64,000 nt of DNA from Shewanella sp. SR44-3 (GCF_014163735.1 NZ_JACJDV010000001.1:1-64000); one strand, 5' to 3'; positions 25,154 through 35,196 are shown, counted from the stretch's first letter. The notes: a model not told the origin generated them from the letters alone. Translations and numbers: made by a program.

Positions 25154-26101
25154 ATGTCAGTCGATCCGCTTTTTAAAGTCATACTTCATCCTTTTATTAA
25201 AGAATCTATCGCAAGCCTCAAGGCTATGACCAACCTAACCGGTGTTGCCGGTGAGCCTTTTATGGATAAGGTTGAAGAGTTTCGTTTTAAAGGTTACGCC
25301 GTGTGTTCAGACGTCACGGGTCAGCTCGATGGCGTGATCATGATGCACCATTACCCAGAAACCGCCATCGCTATTGGCAATAGCGTATGCCAAAACTTGT
25401 TTGATGAAGCTTATGCTTTTGAAACTATTAACGATGACTTGCGCAATGCGTTGGCTGAATGGGGAAATACCATCGTCGGGCGCTCAACAGACCAACACGG
25501 GCGCCATCATTTAGAATACGGTTTTTCGAGCCCCTACTTTGTCGAAGATTTAACCGAGATGGACAAGTACTTAGTCGGCGTGAAGCAAGTTATTACTGTG
25601 CCTATTATGGTCGAAGGTGTGGGACGTTATTATTTCAACTTATTGGTTCGCGACGTCACAGAACACCTGACTCAAGCCCAAGATGCACAAGCAAGCTTAG
25701 CCATAGCAAACCCACACACAACGCCCCTGCCGCTCGCAAGCCGAGTACTAGTTGTGGATGACAGCGCCATGATCCGTAAAGCCTTAAACCGCTTCTTAAG
25801 CAACTTAGGTTATCAAAACATTCTCGAAGCTGACGATGGCATTGGCGCCATTGAAGCAGTGAAAGCCGACAAGGTTGACTTCATTTTCATGGATGTGGTC
25901 ATGACACGCTTAAACGGTGATGCTGCATTAGCCGAAATCCGCAATATGGGCTCACAGGTGCCTGTGGTGATGCTGTCATCAGTCACCGACAGCATATTGG
26001 TTAAACAGTGTCAAAAACTCGGGATTTCAGGCTTCATCTTCAAACCTATTAATGCTAACAATGGCGCAGCAACCATAGCTCAGTACCTTAAAATCGCTTA
26101 G
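25154..26101 (+). CDS. CheX-like domain plus response-regulator receiver protein
   Basis: A 315-residue two-domain protein. The N-terminal part (about 1-165) resembles CheX/CheC phosphatases: the LAEWGNTIVGR segment carries the E-x-x-N active-site pattern. After a flexible linker (QAQDAQAS) comes a receiver domain (about 195-315), with VLVVDDSAMIRK, phospho-acceptor D247 (FIFMDVVMTR) and the conserved lysine in FIFKPINA. CheX-type domains dephosphorylate response regulators, so this protein may reset its own or a partner's receiver. The ATG at 25154 is preferred over an in-frame TTG at 25142. A terminator follows. Confidence 0.75.
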   Translation: MSVDPLFKVILHPFIKESIASLKAMTNLTGVAGEPFMDKVEEFRFKGYAVCSDVTGQLDGVIMMHHYPETAIAIGNSVCQNLFDEAYAFETINDDLRNALAEWGNTIVGRSTDQHGRHHLEYGFSSPYFVEDLTEMDKYLVGVKQVITVPIMVEGVGRYYFNLLVRDVTEHLTQAQDAQASLAIANPHTTPLPLASRVLVVDDSAMIRKALNRFLSNLGYQNILEADDGIGAIEAVKADKVDFIFMDVVMTRLNGDAALAEIRNMGSQVPVVMLSSVTDSILVKQCQKLGISGFIFKPINANNGAATIAQYLKIA

Positions 26102-26165
26102 TGAAGTCATCAGCACATTGAGGTTAATGACACTCATGTTGTGCTACACGAGTAACTGTAAAGTG

Positions 26166-26200
26166 AAAATCCCCTGGAGAGTACTCTCAGGGGATTTTTT
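26166..26200. terminator. Rho-independent terminator after the CheX-REC gene
   Basis: AAAATCCCCTG pairs with CAGGGGATTTT around AGAGTACTCT, followed by a T-run. It can also act on the minus strand, downstream of gnd. Confidence 0.85.
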
Positions 26201-26327
26201 ATGCTCGGGATACCGCTCAAGCTCAACGAAATACTCAAAGCATAAGGCTAAATGTAAACGGTATAGATGGCTGCGCTTTAAAATTAAGGGCTCAAGATAC
26301 TCAATCTTAAGCCCCTAACATCCGCTA

Positions 26328-27890
26328 TTACACTTTAGTCAGGCTTGGATTTTTGTCACTCCAATTGAAGTGATACTTCTCCCCTGCGGGCTTGTCGGTA
26401 CGCTCAAAGGTGTGAGCGCCGAAGAAATCACGCTGACCTTGGAGTAAATTGGCTGGTAAAGTTTCACAGCGGTAGCTGTCGTAATAGCCGAGCGCCGAGG
26501 TGATACAGGGGGCTGGAGTGCCTTGCATCACAGCTGCTGCAACAGTGCGGCGCCACTGCATTTGCTTAGCGGATAAGCTTTGATTGAAGCTGTCAGCCAA
26601 CAGTAAATGCTTAAGCTCAGGGTTTTCAACATAAGCCTGGGTGATGGATTGCAAGAAGCTGGCGCGTATGATGCAGCCTGCGCGCCAGATTTTGGCTATT
26701 TCGGCAAAATTGAGTTGCCAGTTTTGCTCAGCCGCTGCCATGGCCATCAACTGGAAGCCCTGGGCATAGCAGCAAACCTTAGCGCAATAGAGTGCATCTT
26801 CTAGTGCATCAATAAAGGCCTGCTGGTGTTGTACGCTTAGCTGCTCACTTGATTGATTTAGTGCCGTTGTTGGGCCAGCAAGCTTTGTGGATAATGCTTG
26901 GCGCAGCGGCTTTTGGGTGCTCACAGCACGAGCGTATACCGCTTCAGCTATGGTGGGCGCTGGACAGCCAATTTGCAATGAGCTTACTGCTGTCCATAGA
27001 CCCGTGCCCTTTTGGCCAGCCTTATCTAAAATCATTTCAACCAGAGGCTTGTCTGTCAGTGGATCGGCCTGCTTAAGCACCTTAGCGCTGATATTCATCA
27101 GATAACTGTTAAGGCTGCCTTTATCCCAAGTACTGAATACTTCACTAATTTGCAAAGCACTGAAGCCTAGGCCCTCTTTTAACACTTGATAAGCTTCACA
27201 AATTAACTGCATATCGGCGTACTCAATGCCATTGTGAACCATTTTAACGTAATGCCCCGCGCCTGCAGGACCTATGTAGGCCGTACACGGCTCGCCTTCA
27301 GTCACAGGGTTGCCGGGCTCAAAGCTCTCTATGGGCAGGCCAGTTTTAGCATCCACTTTGGCCGCTATTGCATTCCAAATCGGTGCCACATGCTGCCAGG
27401 CTGCTGGGTTACCGCTTGGCATTAACGAGGGGCCAAAACGAGCACCGACTTCACCGCCTGAGACCGCCGAGCTAAAGAAGATAAATTGACCTTGGTATTG
27501 GGCTTCACGGGCCACGGTATCTGTCCACAAGCTATTGCCAGTGTCGATAACGATATCATCGGCTTCTATACCAGCTTCAATTAACGACTGGCACACACCA
27601 TCAACCGGGGAGCCAGCGGGGACAGACAAGACTAAGACTCTAGGTTTGGCAAGGTTTTCGAGTACCATTTTTAAGCTGTCACAAGCGGTCATCCGCGCCG
27701 CAGTCTTATCGGCGGCAGTGATTGTGGCGCGCTCCTCGGCCTCTTGATTAATGACGGCGCTGACTTTGAGTTTATCTAAATCAAAAACCGCCACATGATA
27801 GCCGTGATCGGCAATATTGAGCGCCAGATTTTTGCCCATAACACCAAGGCCTATCATTGCAATATCAGAGATGGGTGAAGAATGAGTCAT
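26328..27890 (-). CDS. gnd: 6-phosphogluconate dehydrogenase, decarboxylating
   Basis: A 520-residue enzyme that oxidises 6-phosphogluconate to ribulose 5-phosphate and CO2 with NADP+ in the pentose phosphate pathway. The NADP loop is MIGLGVMGKNLALNIADHG. The substrate site has SAVSGGEVGARFGPSLMPSG and the catalytic HYVKMVHNGIEY (lysine, asparagine). The length is somewhat above the usual 470 residues and the C-terminus (ERTDKPAGEKYHFNW) is typical. GGATCC lies in front of the start. Confidence 0.93.
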   Translation of the reverse strand: MTHSSPISDIAMIGLGVMGKNLALNIADHGYHVAVFDLDKLKVSAVINQEAEERATITAADKTAARMTACDSLKMVLENLAKPRVLVLSVPAGSPVDGVCQSLIEAGIEADDIVIDTGNSLWTDTVAREAQYQGQFIFFSSAVSGGEVGARFGPSLMPSGNPAAWQHVAPIWNAIAAKVDAKTGLPIESFEPGNPVTEGEPCTAYIGPAGAGHYVKMVHNGIEYADMQLICEAYQVLKEGLGFSALQISEVFSTWDKGSLNSYLMNISAKVLKQADPLTDKPLVEMILDKAGQKGTGLWTAVSSLQIGCPAPTIAEAVYARAVSTQKPLRQALSTKLAGPTTALNQSSEQLSVQHQQAFIDALEDALYCAKVCCYAQGFQLMAMAAAEQNWQLNFAEIAKIWRAGCIIRASFLQSITQAYVENPELKHLLLADSFNQSLSAKQMQWRRTVAAAVMQGTPAPCITSALGYYDSYRCETLPANLLQGQRDFFGAHTFERTDKPAGEKYHFNWSDKNPSLTKV

Positions 27891-28069
27891 TGAAAGGATC
27901 CCATGAGTAACCTAAGTCACTGTAAAAAGAGCCGCAATAAGGCGGTTTACACTAAAGGTATTAGATGGCTGAGCATGATATCAAGTTAACGGGCGGGATC
28001 ACAGAAGCTGAAGCATTGCATACGTTTGTAGTAGCAGAATGTCTGTTTTGATATTTGGACTGAGTGACT

Positions 28070-28294
28070 TTAACGACTAAATTTAGCCTTAATCCAAGTC
28101 ATTGCGCTCAATTGCTGTGTTTGTGTCAGGCCAAAATACACACAAATCCACGGCGATAGCAGTAAATACCAAGGCAGGCTTACAGTCGAGCGACCGGTAA
28201 ACAACAAATACAAGAAGCCACCATAGATGATAACAACCCCTAATAGGCCCATGATAAGCATAATTTTCTTGAGTAATTTTTCTAATATCAACAC
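28070..28294 (-). CDS. Small membrane protein of unknown function
   Basis: A 74-residue protein with two hydrophobic segments (about 10-32 and 42-58) and a basic C-terminus (IKAKFSR), typical of small inner-membrane proteins. It is read from GTG at 28294, with AGGAT five bases upstream. Another frame opening with ATG at 28298 is spaced too close to the same site and gives a less plausible protein. No family recognised. Confidence 0.45.
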   Translation of the reverse strand: MLILEKLLKKIMLIMGLLGVVIIYGGFLYLLFTGRSTVSLPWYLLLSPWICVYFGLTQTQQLSAMTWIKAKFSR

Positions 28295-28359
28295 ACATTT
28301 ATCCTATGCTAAAAAATAGTGTTTGTTTCAACATCGGCACTTGGCTAATGGAAGACACA

Positions 28360-28384
28360 ATAAAGCCGAGCTGAGCTCGGCCTT
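28360..28384 (-). terminator. Terminator at the end of the branched-chain degradation operon
   Basis: GCCGAGCTGAGCTCGGC forms a stem with a small loop, followed by TTTATT on the minus strand. It lies 30 bp after the stop of the SDR gene. Confidence 0.75.
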
Positions 28385-28413
28385 AAGCACTTACGCTGCG
28401 TAAATGATTTTCT

Positions 28414-29172
28414 TTATAAACGAATACCGCCATCGATTTCAAATACGCGGCCATTTACATAGTCATTTTCAATAATGAATCGCACCGTAGAGGCAATTTC
28501 TTCTGCTTGACCTAAGCGGCCAACCGGTACCATTTTCTCTAAACGCTCTAAGGCTTCCGGTTTCATGGCGGCGGTCATTTCGGTGGCGATAACACCGGGT
28601 GCTACTGCGGCGCTGCGGATATTATAGCGGGCTAATTCTTTCGCCCAACCGACACTCATCGCAGCCACGCCTGCCTTAGACGCTGAATAATTAGATTGTC
28701 CCATGTTGCCAGATTTGGCCAAACTTGAAATATTGACGATAACGCCTGGCTGCGCAGTTTCAATCATGGCGGCAGCGGCTTCACGGCCGCAAAGGAAGCT
28801 GCCGGTTAGGTTTACATTGATAACCGATTGAAATTGCTCAAGAGACATGCGGTCAACGATTTTGCCTTCTTTGGCTTTCACCATTAGGCCATCACGTAAA
28901 ATACCGGCGTTGTTGACCAACACATTGATCTTACCGAAGTCTTCAACGATAAATTTAAAGCCTGATATCACATCTTCTTCATCAGTAATATCAAGGGCAT
29001 AGCCTTGAACTTCAGTTTGGCTTCCAAGTTCGGCGCAAGCACGTTCGAGTTTCTCTTGATCCATATCGATAAGTGCTAATTTAGCACCTGCAGCAGCAAA
29101 ATTTTGCGCCATCGCTAGGCCTAAGCCACCTGCACCGCCAGTAATGACGATAACCTTGTCTTTTAATTCCAT
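28414..29172 (-). CDS. ivdG: SDR-family 3-hydroxyacyl-CoA dehydrogenase of the ivd operon
   Basis: A 252-residue short-chain dehydrogenase/reductase. The cofactor loop is TGGAGGLGLAMA, the NNAG motif is present, and the catalytic set is S (IVNISSLAK), Y-x-x-x-K in YSASKAG. It resembles FabG, but as the last gene of the ivd operon it probably oxidises 2-methyl-3-hydroxybutyryl-CoA in isoleucine breakdown (context inference). It follows mmsB by 12 bp. Confidence 0.85.
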   Translation of the reverse strand: MELKDKVIVITGGAGGLGLAMAQNFAAAGAKLALIDMDQEKLERACAELGSQTEVQGYALDITDEEDVISGFKFIVEDFGKINVLVNNAGILRDGLMVKAKEGKIVDRMSLEQFQSVINVNLTGSFLCGREAAAAMIETAQPGVIVNISSLAKSGNMGQSNYSASKAGVAAMSVGWAKELARYNIRSAAVAPGVIATEMTAAMKPEALERLEKMVPVGRLGQAEEIASTVRFIIENDYVNGRVFEIDGGIRL

Positions 29173-29184
29173 CGGGTGTTCCTT

Positions 29185-30108
29185 TTACTGCTTATTTTTA
29201 TTAGCAAATTGTTCGAAAATGCTTGAGAAATCAAGTTTACCATGGCCTTGACGAGCATGGGTAACATACAAACTGCGGGCTAATGCTCCCATAGGGGTGC
29301 TTGAATTTGATGCCAGCGCCGCCTCTTGAGATAAGCCTAAATCTTTGACCATCAAATCGACCATAAAGCCGCCTTGATAGTCCTTAGATGAAGGCACGTT
29401 TTCCATCACCTTGGGGCAAGGATTGTATTTCTCTAGAGTCCAGTTGCCGCCACTGCTGACTTTCATGATGTCAGACAAGACTTTGGGGTCTAGCCCATTG
29501 TCTATGCCCATCTGCAATGATTCGCTAGTGCCGACCATTAATACCGAAAGCAGCATGTTATTACAAATCTTAGCAATTTGTCCTGCACCGACGTCACCTG
29601 CGTGGAAAATATTACCGCCCATGATCCCAAGCACTTCTTGAGCCATGGCGTAAGCTTTATCACTGCCACCGCAAATAAAAGTTAAGCTGCCAGCTGCCGC
29701 GCCTGCGGTGCCGCCAGAAACCGGTGCATCAATAAACTCGAGCCCTTTAGCTTTAGCCGCTTGGCCCACAAGCTGGGCACTGGCGGCATCTATGGTTGAT
29801 GAATCAATCAACAAACAGTGTTTAGGCACCACGTCTAATAAGCCTTGCACGTCCCCTTGGGGATTGCCCAAATATAAGCTGCGCACATGCTTGCCTGCGG
29901 GCAACATGGTGACCACCACATCGGCGTGTATTGCGGCCTCATTGGCTGAAGTCGCACGACTAGCACCTTGCTTAACCAGTTCGGCAACAGCTTGTGGCAT
30001 AAGATCAAACACTGTGACTTTAAGGCCTGCGTTAACTAAATTGGCAGCCATTGGGCCGCCCATGTTTCCTAAACCAATAAATGCAACCTGAGTGATAGTT
30101 TGAGTCAT
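29185..30108 (-). CDS. mmsB: 3-hydroxyisobutyrate dehydrogenase
   Basis: A 307-residue enzyme that oxidises 3-hydroxyisobutyrate to methylmalonate semialdehyde with NAD+ in valine degradation. The N-terminal GLGNMGGPMAANL loop and DAPVSGGTAGAAAGSLTFICGG are family signatures. The catalytic lysine is in GAGQIAKICNN. It lies between the hydrolase that makes its substrate and ivdG on the same strand. Same superfamily as 6-phosphogluconate dehydrogenase, but length and neighbours decide. Confidence 0.94.
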   Translation of the reverse strand: MTQTITQVAFIGLGNMGGPMAANLVNAGLKVTVFDLMPQAVAELVKQGASRATSANEAAIHADVVVTMLPAGKHVRSLYLGNPQGDVQGLLDVVPKHCLLIDSSTIDAASAQLVGQAAKAKGLEFIDAPVSGGTAGAAAGSLTFICGGSDKAYAMAQEVLGIMGGNIFHAGDVGAGQIAKICNNMLLSVLMVGTSESLQMGIDNGLDPKVLSDIMKVSSGGNWTLEKYNPCPKVMENVPSSKDYQGGFMVDLMVKDLGLSQEAALASNSSTPMGALARSLYVTHARQGHGKLDFSSIFEQFANKNKQ

Positions 30109-30181
30109 GGTGTTAATCCTTTAATTATTAGCTAATTAACTTGAGCTATTTATGCTTGAGCCTGGGCAAAAGCATCTACTG

Positions 30182-31306
30182 CTACAAGTCCTTTAGGGGA
30201 TGCTCATTCTCAGACCATGGCGAGCTGAGCAATGCGGTAACTTTACTGCTATCAACTTGATTAAGCCCACTATATAGCCACTTAGGGTTTCTGTCTTTAT
30301 CAATCAATAAGGCCCTAACGCCTTCACAGAAGTCACCGATGGCGCAGCAATTGACGCTTATTCCCAGCTCCCATTGAAAACACTGCACTAGGCTCATTTC
30401 TGTGCCGAGCTTTGACTGTTCTTCTATCAAAGCCCAGCTCAATGGACTGCCAGCCAAGGCGGTTTTTTGAGCGCGTATTAACCAATCCGCCTCGCCTTCT
30501 TTGATGTCCAAGGCGCAAAGTTTGCTATGAATTTCATTGATAGAACCTACCATTAAATTATCAATTAGCCCTTGCTGCTCGGCTAATACACTTTGTCCAA
30601 GCGGTAAGCTAACTTGAGTTTCAAGGGAATGCAGTAATGCCGTTAATGCCTGATGGTTAGCGTTAATATCGCTAGACCAGTCGATTTCAGCCATGGCATC
30701 AAGCAAGGGCTCATTGTCTTGACTGTTAAGATAAAAATTACCTAAACCCACAAAACGTGCATCGGCCGCATTCATGTTGTAAGCGGTTAAGCCTAGGAAT
30801 TTACCGATTTTACCTGGCATACGGTTAAGGAAATAACTGCCGCCCACGTCAGGATATAAACCGATAGTGACCTCAGGCATGGCAATACGGCTGCGCTCTG
30901 TGAGCACTCGATGACTGGCGCCAGCCATTAAGCCTAACCCGCCGCCCATCACTATACCATCGGCCCACACGAGCACTGGCTTACCGAAACTGTGCAGTAG
31001 ATAATCCAGCTGATATTCCTGTGTGAAAAATTCACAGGCTTGGCGGGTCATCTGCCCTGGCGTCTCGATAGAGGCTTGGTAAATCGCCCGCACATCACCG
31101 CCAGCGCAGAAAGCTTTATCACCACTGCCTTCTAGCATCACACAAGCCACATTGTCATCGCTCTGCCACTTTTTAAGCTGAGCGTTCATGGCTTGCACCA
31201 TGTCGATATTCAAGGCATTGAGGGCTTTTTCGACGTTTAAGGTCACAACGCCGATAGATTTACCCGAGACAGTGCCTAAGATCTGAAATACCACATCCTG
31301 AGTCAT
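30182..31306 (-). CDS. ivdE: 3-hydroxyisobutyryl-CoA hydrolase
   Basis: A 374-residue crotonase-fold enzyme that releases CoA from 3-hydroxyisobutyryl-CoA in valine degradation. Family segments are SGDKAFCAGGDVRAIY (oxyanion hole), VMGGGLGLMAGASHRV and the catalytic MPEVTIGLYPDVGGSYFL. Longer than simple enoyl-CoA hydratases, as expected for the hydrolase family. The ATG shares its A with the TAA stop of the upstream gene (TAATG), so translation is coupled; a longer frame to 31321 would overlap that gene. Confidence 0.92.
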   Translation of the reverse strand: MTQDVVFQILGTVSGKSIGVVTLNVEKALNALNIDMVQAMNAQLKKWQSDDNVACVMLEGSGDKAFCAGGDVRAIYQASIETPGQMTRQACEFFTQEYQLDYLLHSFGKPVLVWADGIVMGGGLGLMAGASHRVLTERSRIAMPEVTIGLYPDVGGSYFLNRMPGKIGKFLGLTAYNMNAADARFVGLGNFYLNSQDNEPLLDAMAEIDWSSDINANHQALTALLHSLETQVSLPLGQSVLAEQQGLIDNLMVGSINEIHSKLCALDIKEGEADWLIRAQKTALAGSPLSWALIEEQSKLGTEMSLVQCFQWELGISVNCCAIGDFCEGVRALLIDKDRNPKWLYSGLNQVDSSKVTALLSSPWSENEHPLKDL

Positions 31307-32088
31307 TAGCGATTCTTCCATTGTGGGCTGCGTTTCTCTAAGAAAGCGTTCACGCCTTCCGCTTGATCTTCAGTATCAAATAGACCGATAAACAGTTCAC
31401 GCTCAAGGGGCAATGCCTGACTGCGTGGCATAGTGCGGCCCGCTTGAATTAAGGTTTTACACACGGCAACGCTGCTTGGGCTCTGTTTGGCCACTTTGGC
31501 CGCCAAGGCGATGGCCGCCGATAAACTCTGACCTTGTTCAACCACCTCTTCAACTAAACCGATTTTCTCGGCTTTGGCTGCATCGATACGCTCACCACAC
31601 AAGATCATGCGCTTAGCCCAGCCCTCACCCACTAAGGCGCTAAGGTTTTGGGTGCCGCCAGCACAGGGCAGTAAGCCCACGGTCGCCTCTGGCAGCGCCA
31701 TTTGAGCTTGGGCTTCAGCGATACGGATATCACAGGCCAAGGCCACTTCTAAGCCGCCGCCCATGGCATAGCCATTGATAGCGGCAATAGAGACACCGCG
31801 AAACGCACTTAAAGCTTCAAAGGCTTCCCCGAAGTGTTTTGCCATGGTGGCGGCGTTGCCTTTGTCACCGTCAGCAAATAATTTTAAATCGGCGCCGGCA
31901 GAAAAAAACTTCTCCCCTTCGCCGGTTATCACTAAGGCATAAATCTCATTATTGGCGTTAAGCTCTTGCACTTTGGCCTTGAGTGCCTGCAGGCTCTGAG
32001 CCGTCCACGTATTCGCCGGTGGGTTACTCATGGTCAAAATGGCCGTATGGCCTTCAATGCGCTCGATTAAATTTATCTGCTGTGTCAT
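31306..32088 (-). CDS. ivdD: Enoyl-CoA hydratase of the ivd operon
   Basis: A 260-residue crotonase that hydrates the unsaturated acyl-CoA made by the upstream dehydrogenase (methacrylyl- or tiglyl-CoA). The oxyanion hole GEKFFSAGADLKLF and NGYAMGGGLEVALACD are typical; one catalytic glutamate is in LPEATVGLLP. Length is standard. Its end overlaps the hydrolase start. Upstream is ivdC. Confidence 0.92.
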   Translation of the reverse strand: MTQQINLIERIEGHTAILTMSNPPANTWTAQSLQALKAKVQELNANNEIYALVITGEGEKFFSAGADLKLFADGDKGNAATMAKHFGEAFEALSAFRGVSIAAINGYAMGGGLEVALACDIRIAEAQAQMALPEATVGLLPCAGGTQNLSALVGEGWAKRMILCGERIDAAKAEKIGLVEEVVEQGQSLSAAIALAAKVAKQSPSSVAVCKTLIQAGRTMPRSQALPLERELFIGLFDTEDQAEGVNAFLEKRSPQWKNR

Positions 32089-32152
32089 TTTGATATCCTT
32101 TGTTGTGACCTATTCAATCTCTAACCTTTAATCGTGTTAGGTTATCCGCCCC

Positions 32153-33310
32153 TTACAATATGGCGTGGGCGTTTTCATCTAATAAACGGCGAGCAATAAT
32201 AAGCCGCATGATTTCATTAGTGCCCTCTAAAATCTGATGCACCCGCACATCACGGAAATGGCGCTCTAGGGGATACTCACGAATATAACCATAACCGCCG
32301 TGAATTTGCAGCGCACTGTCACACACAGTAAAGCCTATATCAGTGGCAAAGCGTTTTGCCATGGCGCAATATGCGGTGGCTTCTGGATCTTGATTATCCA
32401 ATTTAAAGGCGGCAAGGCGCACCATTTGCCGCGCGGCAACCAGTTCAGTTGCCATGTCAGCTAATTTAAATTGCAGCGCTTGAAACGCCGCTAACGGCTT
32501 ACCAAACTGCTTGCGTTCATTCATGTATTGGGTAGCACGCTCAAGGGCGGCTTGGGCTGTGCCCACCGAGCAAGTGGCAATATTAATGCGCCCGCCATCT
32601 AGCCCCTTCATGGCGAAAGTAAAGCCTTGGCCTTCTTCACCGAGTAAATGATCCACTGGCACGCGGACGTTATCGAAGGTAATTTGACGAGTTGGCTGAG
32701 CGTTCCAGCCCATTTTATCTTCAGCTTTGCCGTAGATAATGCCGTCAAGATCTGCAGGCACGGCAATGGCAGAAATGCCTTTAGCGCCAGCCTCACCGGT
32801 GCGGCACATCACCACCAACATTTCGGTAGCGCCCGCGCCAGAAATAAACACTTTTGAGCCATTAAGCACGTAATGCTCGCCATCACGCACCGCTTTGGTT
32901 TGCAAAGACGCGGCATCACTGCCTGAGCCTGGCTCTGTTAAGCAGTAAGAAGCCAGCAGTTGACCTGTGGTTAAGCCTTCAGACCAAGTCCTACGCAGGC
33001 TTTGTGTGCCCCAAGTGGTGATCATCCAGGTGGCCATGTTGTGTATGGTGAGCATGGCGGTGGTTGCGGTGCAACCTTTTGATAATTCTTCAAAAATAAT
33101 CGATGAATCTAAGCGTGACAACCCCATACCGCCCTCAGACTCTGGAGAATACAGTGAGCAAAAGCCTAACTCACCGGCTTTTTGGATCACATCTTTGGGG
33201 AAATGGTGTTCTTCATCCCACTTGGCAGCAAACGGGGCTAATTCATCTGCGGCAAATTGTCTGGCAAGTTCGGCAAATTGGCGCTGATCGTCATTTAAAT
33301 TAAAATCCAT
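32153..33310 (-). CDS. ivdC: Acyl-CoA dehydrogenase (isobutyryl/2-methylbutyryl-CoA)
   Basis: A 385-residue FAD-dependent dehydrogenase that introduces the alpha-beta double bond into isobutyryl- or 2-methylbutyryl-CoA. The signature SYCLTEPGSGSDAAS and the C-terminal QIHGGYGYIREYPLERHFRDVR are present, with the catalytic glutamate in ILEGTNEIMRLI. Substrate is inferred from the operon. The gap to mmsA (33311-33436) holds a hairpin at 33390-33419. Confidence 0.93.
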   Translation of the reverse strand: MDFNLNDDQRQFAELARQFAADELAPFAAKWDEEHHFPKDVIQKAGELGFCSLYSPESEGGMGLSRLDSSIIFEELSKGCTATTAMLTIHNMATWMITTWGTQSLRRTWSEGLTTGQLLASYCLTEPGSGSDAASLQTKAVRDGEHYVLNGSKVFISGAGATEMLVVMCRTGEAGAKGISAIAVPADLDGIIYGKAEDKMGWNAQPTRQITFDNVRVPVDHLLGEEGQGFTFAMKGLDGGRINIATCSVGTAQAALERATQYMNERKQFGKPLAAFQALQFKLADMATELVAARQMVRLAAFKLDNQDPEATAYCAMAKRFATDIGFTVCDSALQIHGGYGYIREYPLERHFRDVRVHQILEGTNEIMRLIIARRLLDENAHAIL

Positions 33311-33389
33311 CTGTGGACTCCTTAATGGATAAGCTGACTCTTGGGTCAGTTGATATTCATTGCAACTGATAAAGCCTTGATAACGGCAA

Positions 33390-33419
33390 AGCCCTAGGCA
33401 TAAAAATGAGTCTAGGGCT
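33390..33419 (-). other. Intercistronic hairpin in the ivd operon
   Basis: AGCCCTAG and CTAGGGCT pair perfectly over a 14-base loop between mmsA and ivdC. There is no strong T-run on the minus strand. It could be an mRNA processing or partial termination site. Confidence 0.45.
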
Positions 33420-33436
33420 GCAAAGTGACACTTTAA

Positions 33437-34936
33437 TTACTTAAGATTGATGCTCATGTTAGGGCCGCTCACCGCATCGGTGTCAAACCAGCGTGAGGTG
33501 ATGGTCTTAGTTTCAGTGTAGAAACGCACGCCTTGCTTGCCGTAGGCGTGTTGATCGCCATAGAAGCTGCCCTTCCAACCTGTGAATGAGAAGAAAGGTA
33601 ATGGCACAGGAATAGGTACGTTAATGCCCACTTGTCCCACTTCAATTTCATGCTGGTATTTACGGGCGGCGGCGCCACTTGCGGTAAAGATAGAAGTACC
33701 GTTACCAAAGGGACTGTCGTTAACAATTTGAATGGCTGAATCTAGGCTGTCAGTTTCCATGCAGCACAGAACTGGGCCAAAAATTTCTTCTTTATAGATG
33801 CTCATGTCTGTGGTGACTTTGTCGAACATGGTTGGGCCAATCCAGTTGCCAGACTCATGATCGGCAACCGTGAAGTCACTGCCATCGAGCAGGCAATCCG
33901 CGCCTTCAGTTTTGCCTTGGGCAATTAGCTTAAGCACACGCTCTTTGGCTGCTGGGCTGATCACTGGGCCATAAGCGGCGTTTTCATCATTCCAAAGACC
34001 TGGGCGCACTTTTGCTAAGGCTTCTTTAAGCTCTGGGATCCACGCTTTAGCAGCACCGACAAATACCGCTACAGAAATCGCCATACAGCGTTGACCCGCT
34101 GCGCCCACCGATGCCCCCACAAGATTGTTGATCACATGCTGTTTGCTGGCATCAGGCATAATAACGCAATGGTTTTTTGCACCGGCAAAGGCTTGTACTC
34201 GCTTCAGGTTATCGGTGCCGGTTTTGTAGATGTATTGACCCACATTGACCGAACCCACAAAGGAGATTGCTTTGATAGCAGGGTCACGCAATAAAATATC
34301 CACCGCAGTTTTGTCACCATGGATAAGTTGTAATACGCCTTTTGGCGCGCCAGCTTCGACAAACAGCTCAACCAAGCGCTGAGGCGTCATTGGATCTTGC
34401 TCAGAAGGCTTAAGAATAAAGGTATTACCGCACGCAATGGCTAATGGGAACATCCACAGCGGGATCATCGCCGGGAAGTTAAACGGGGTAATACCGGCGC
34501 ACACCCCTAATGGCTGGGTGTAGCTGTAGGTATCTATGTTACGGGCTACGTTTTCCATGGTCTCACCCATTAAGAGGGAAGCCACATTACAGGCATGTTC
34601 TGCCACTTCGATACCACGCCACACATCGCCTTTGGCATCTTCAAACGTTTTGCCTGTTTCATGGGCTAAGATGGTGGCGATTTCATCGTGGTGCTCTTTT
34701 AACAAATGCTGGTAACGAAGCATGACCCGAGCACGCTCTGACACTGGCACTTCTTTCCAGGTTTTAAAGGCTTCTTTAGCCGATGCGATAGCCTGAGCAA
34801 CTTCTTCAGCTGTGGCGCAATTAATGTTAGCAATCACAGCGTTATTGGCAGGATTGGTTACTGCAATCGTGTTGGTGCCTGTGCCTGTGGTGAATTCACC
34901 GTCAATATAGTGCTTAACTTGAGTCATCGTTGTCAT
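33437..34936 (-). CDS. mmsA: Methylmalonate-semialdehyde dehydrogenase, CoA-acylating
   Basis: A 499-residue aldehyde dehydrogenase superfamily enzyme that converts methylmalonate semialdehyde to propionyl-CoA (with CO2), the late step of valine degradation. The catalytic cysteine is in GQRCMAIS (about residue 285), the [21 protein letters not shown] segment and the [13 protein letters not shown] motif are typical, and EEIFGPVL lies near the C-terminus. The 260-bp gap to the thiolase gene holds only a half LiuR-like element (AAACGTAAA near 35150) and could carry a promoter. Confidence 0.95.
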   Translation of the reverse strand: MTTMTQVKHYIDGEFTTGTGTNTIAVTNPANNAVIANINCATAEEVAQAIASAKEAFKTWKEVPVSERARVMLRYQHLLKEHHDEIATILAHETGKTFEDAKGDVWRGIEVAEHACNVASLLMGETMENVARNIDTYSYTQPLGVCAGITPFNFPAMIPLWMFPLAIACGNTFILKPSEQDPMTPQRLVELFVEAGAPKGVLQLIHGDKTAVDILLRDPAIKAISFVGSVNVGQYIYKTGTDNLKRVQAFAGAKNHCVIMPDASKQHVINNLVGASVGAAGQRCMAISVAVFVGAAKAWIPELKEALAKVRPGLWNDENAAYGPVISPAAKERVLKLIAQGKTEGADCLLDGSDFTVADHESGNWIGPTMFDKVTTDMSIYKEEIFGPVLCCMETDSLDSAIQIVNDSPFGNGTSIFTASGAAARKYQHEIEVGQVGINVPIPVPLPFFSFTGWKGSFYGDQHAYGKQGVRFYTETKTITSRWFDTDAVSGPNMSINLK

Positions 34937-35196
34937 GTAGATTCCTTGAACTTTTCAGTTCGTTTTTTCAGTTACACTTTGCAGCATAAGATGAATGTTG
35001 AGGGTAAGCACTGCTGAGCTTTTTATTATGATCAGTGGTTATTGGCGCCGCTTTACATAAACACCTGCAAGCAGCAACACATGTACACTAACCGCCCTAG
35101 CGGTACTTTGAGTCTTGTCAAATTAATCTAATCTTTCAATATAAGCGTTAAACGTAAATTATCTCGCGCCCTGAATATGGACGCGGTTAACCGTAA

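Noticed and set aside
28089-28298. Alternative gene from ATG at 28298 on the minus strand
   Set aside because: Ribosome site spacing is too short and the product lacks plausible membrane segments; the GTG frame is better.
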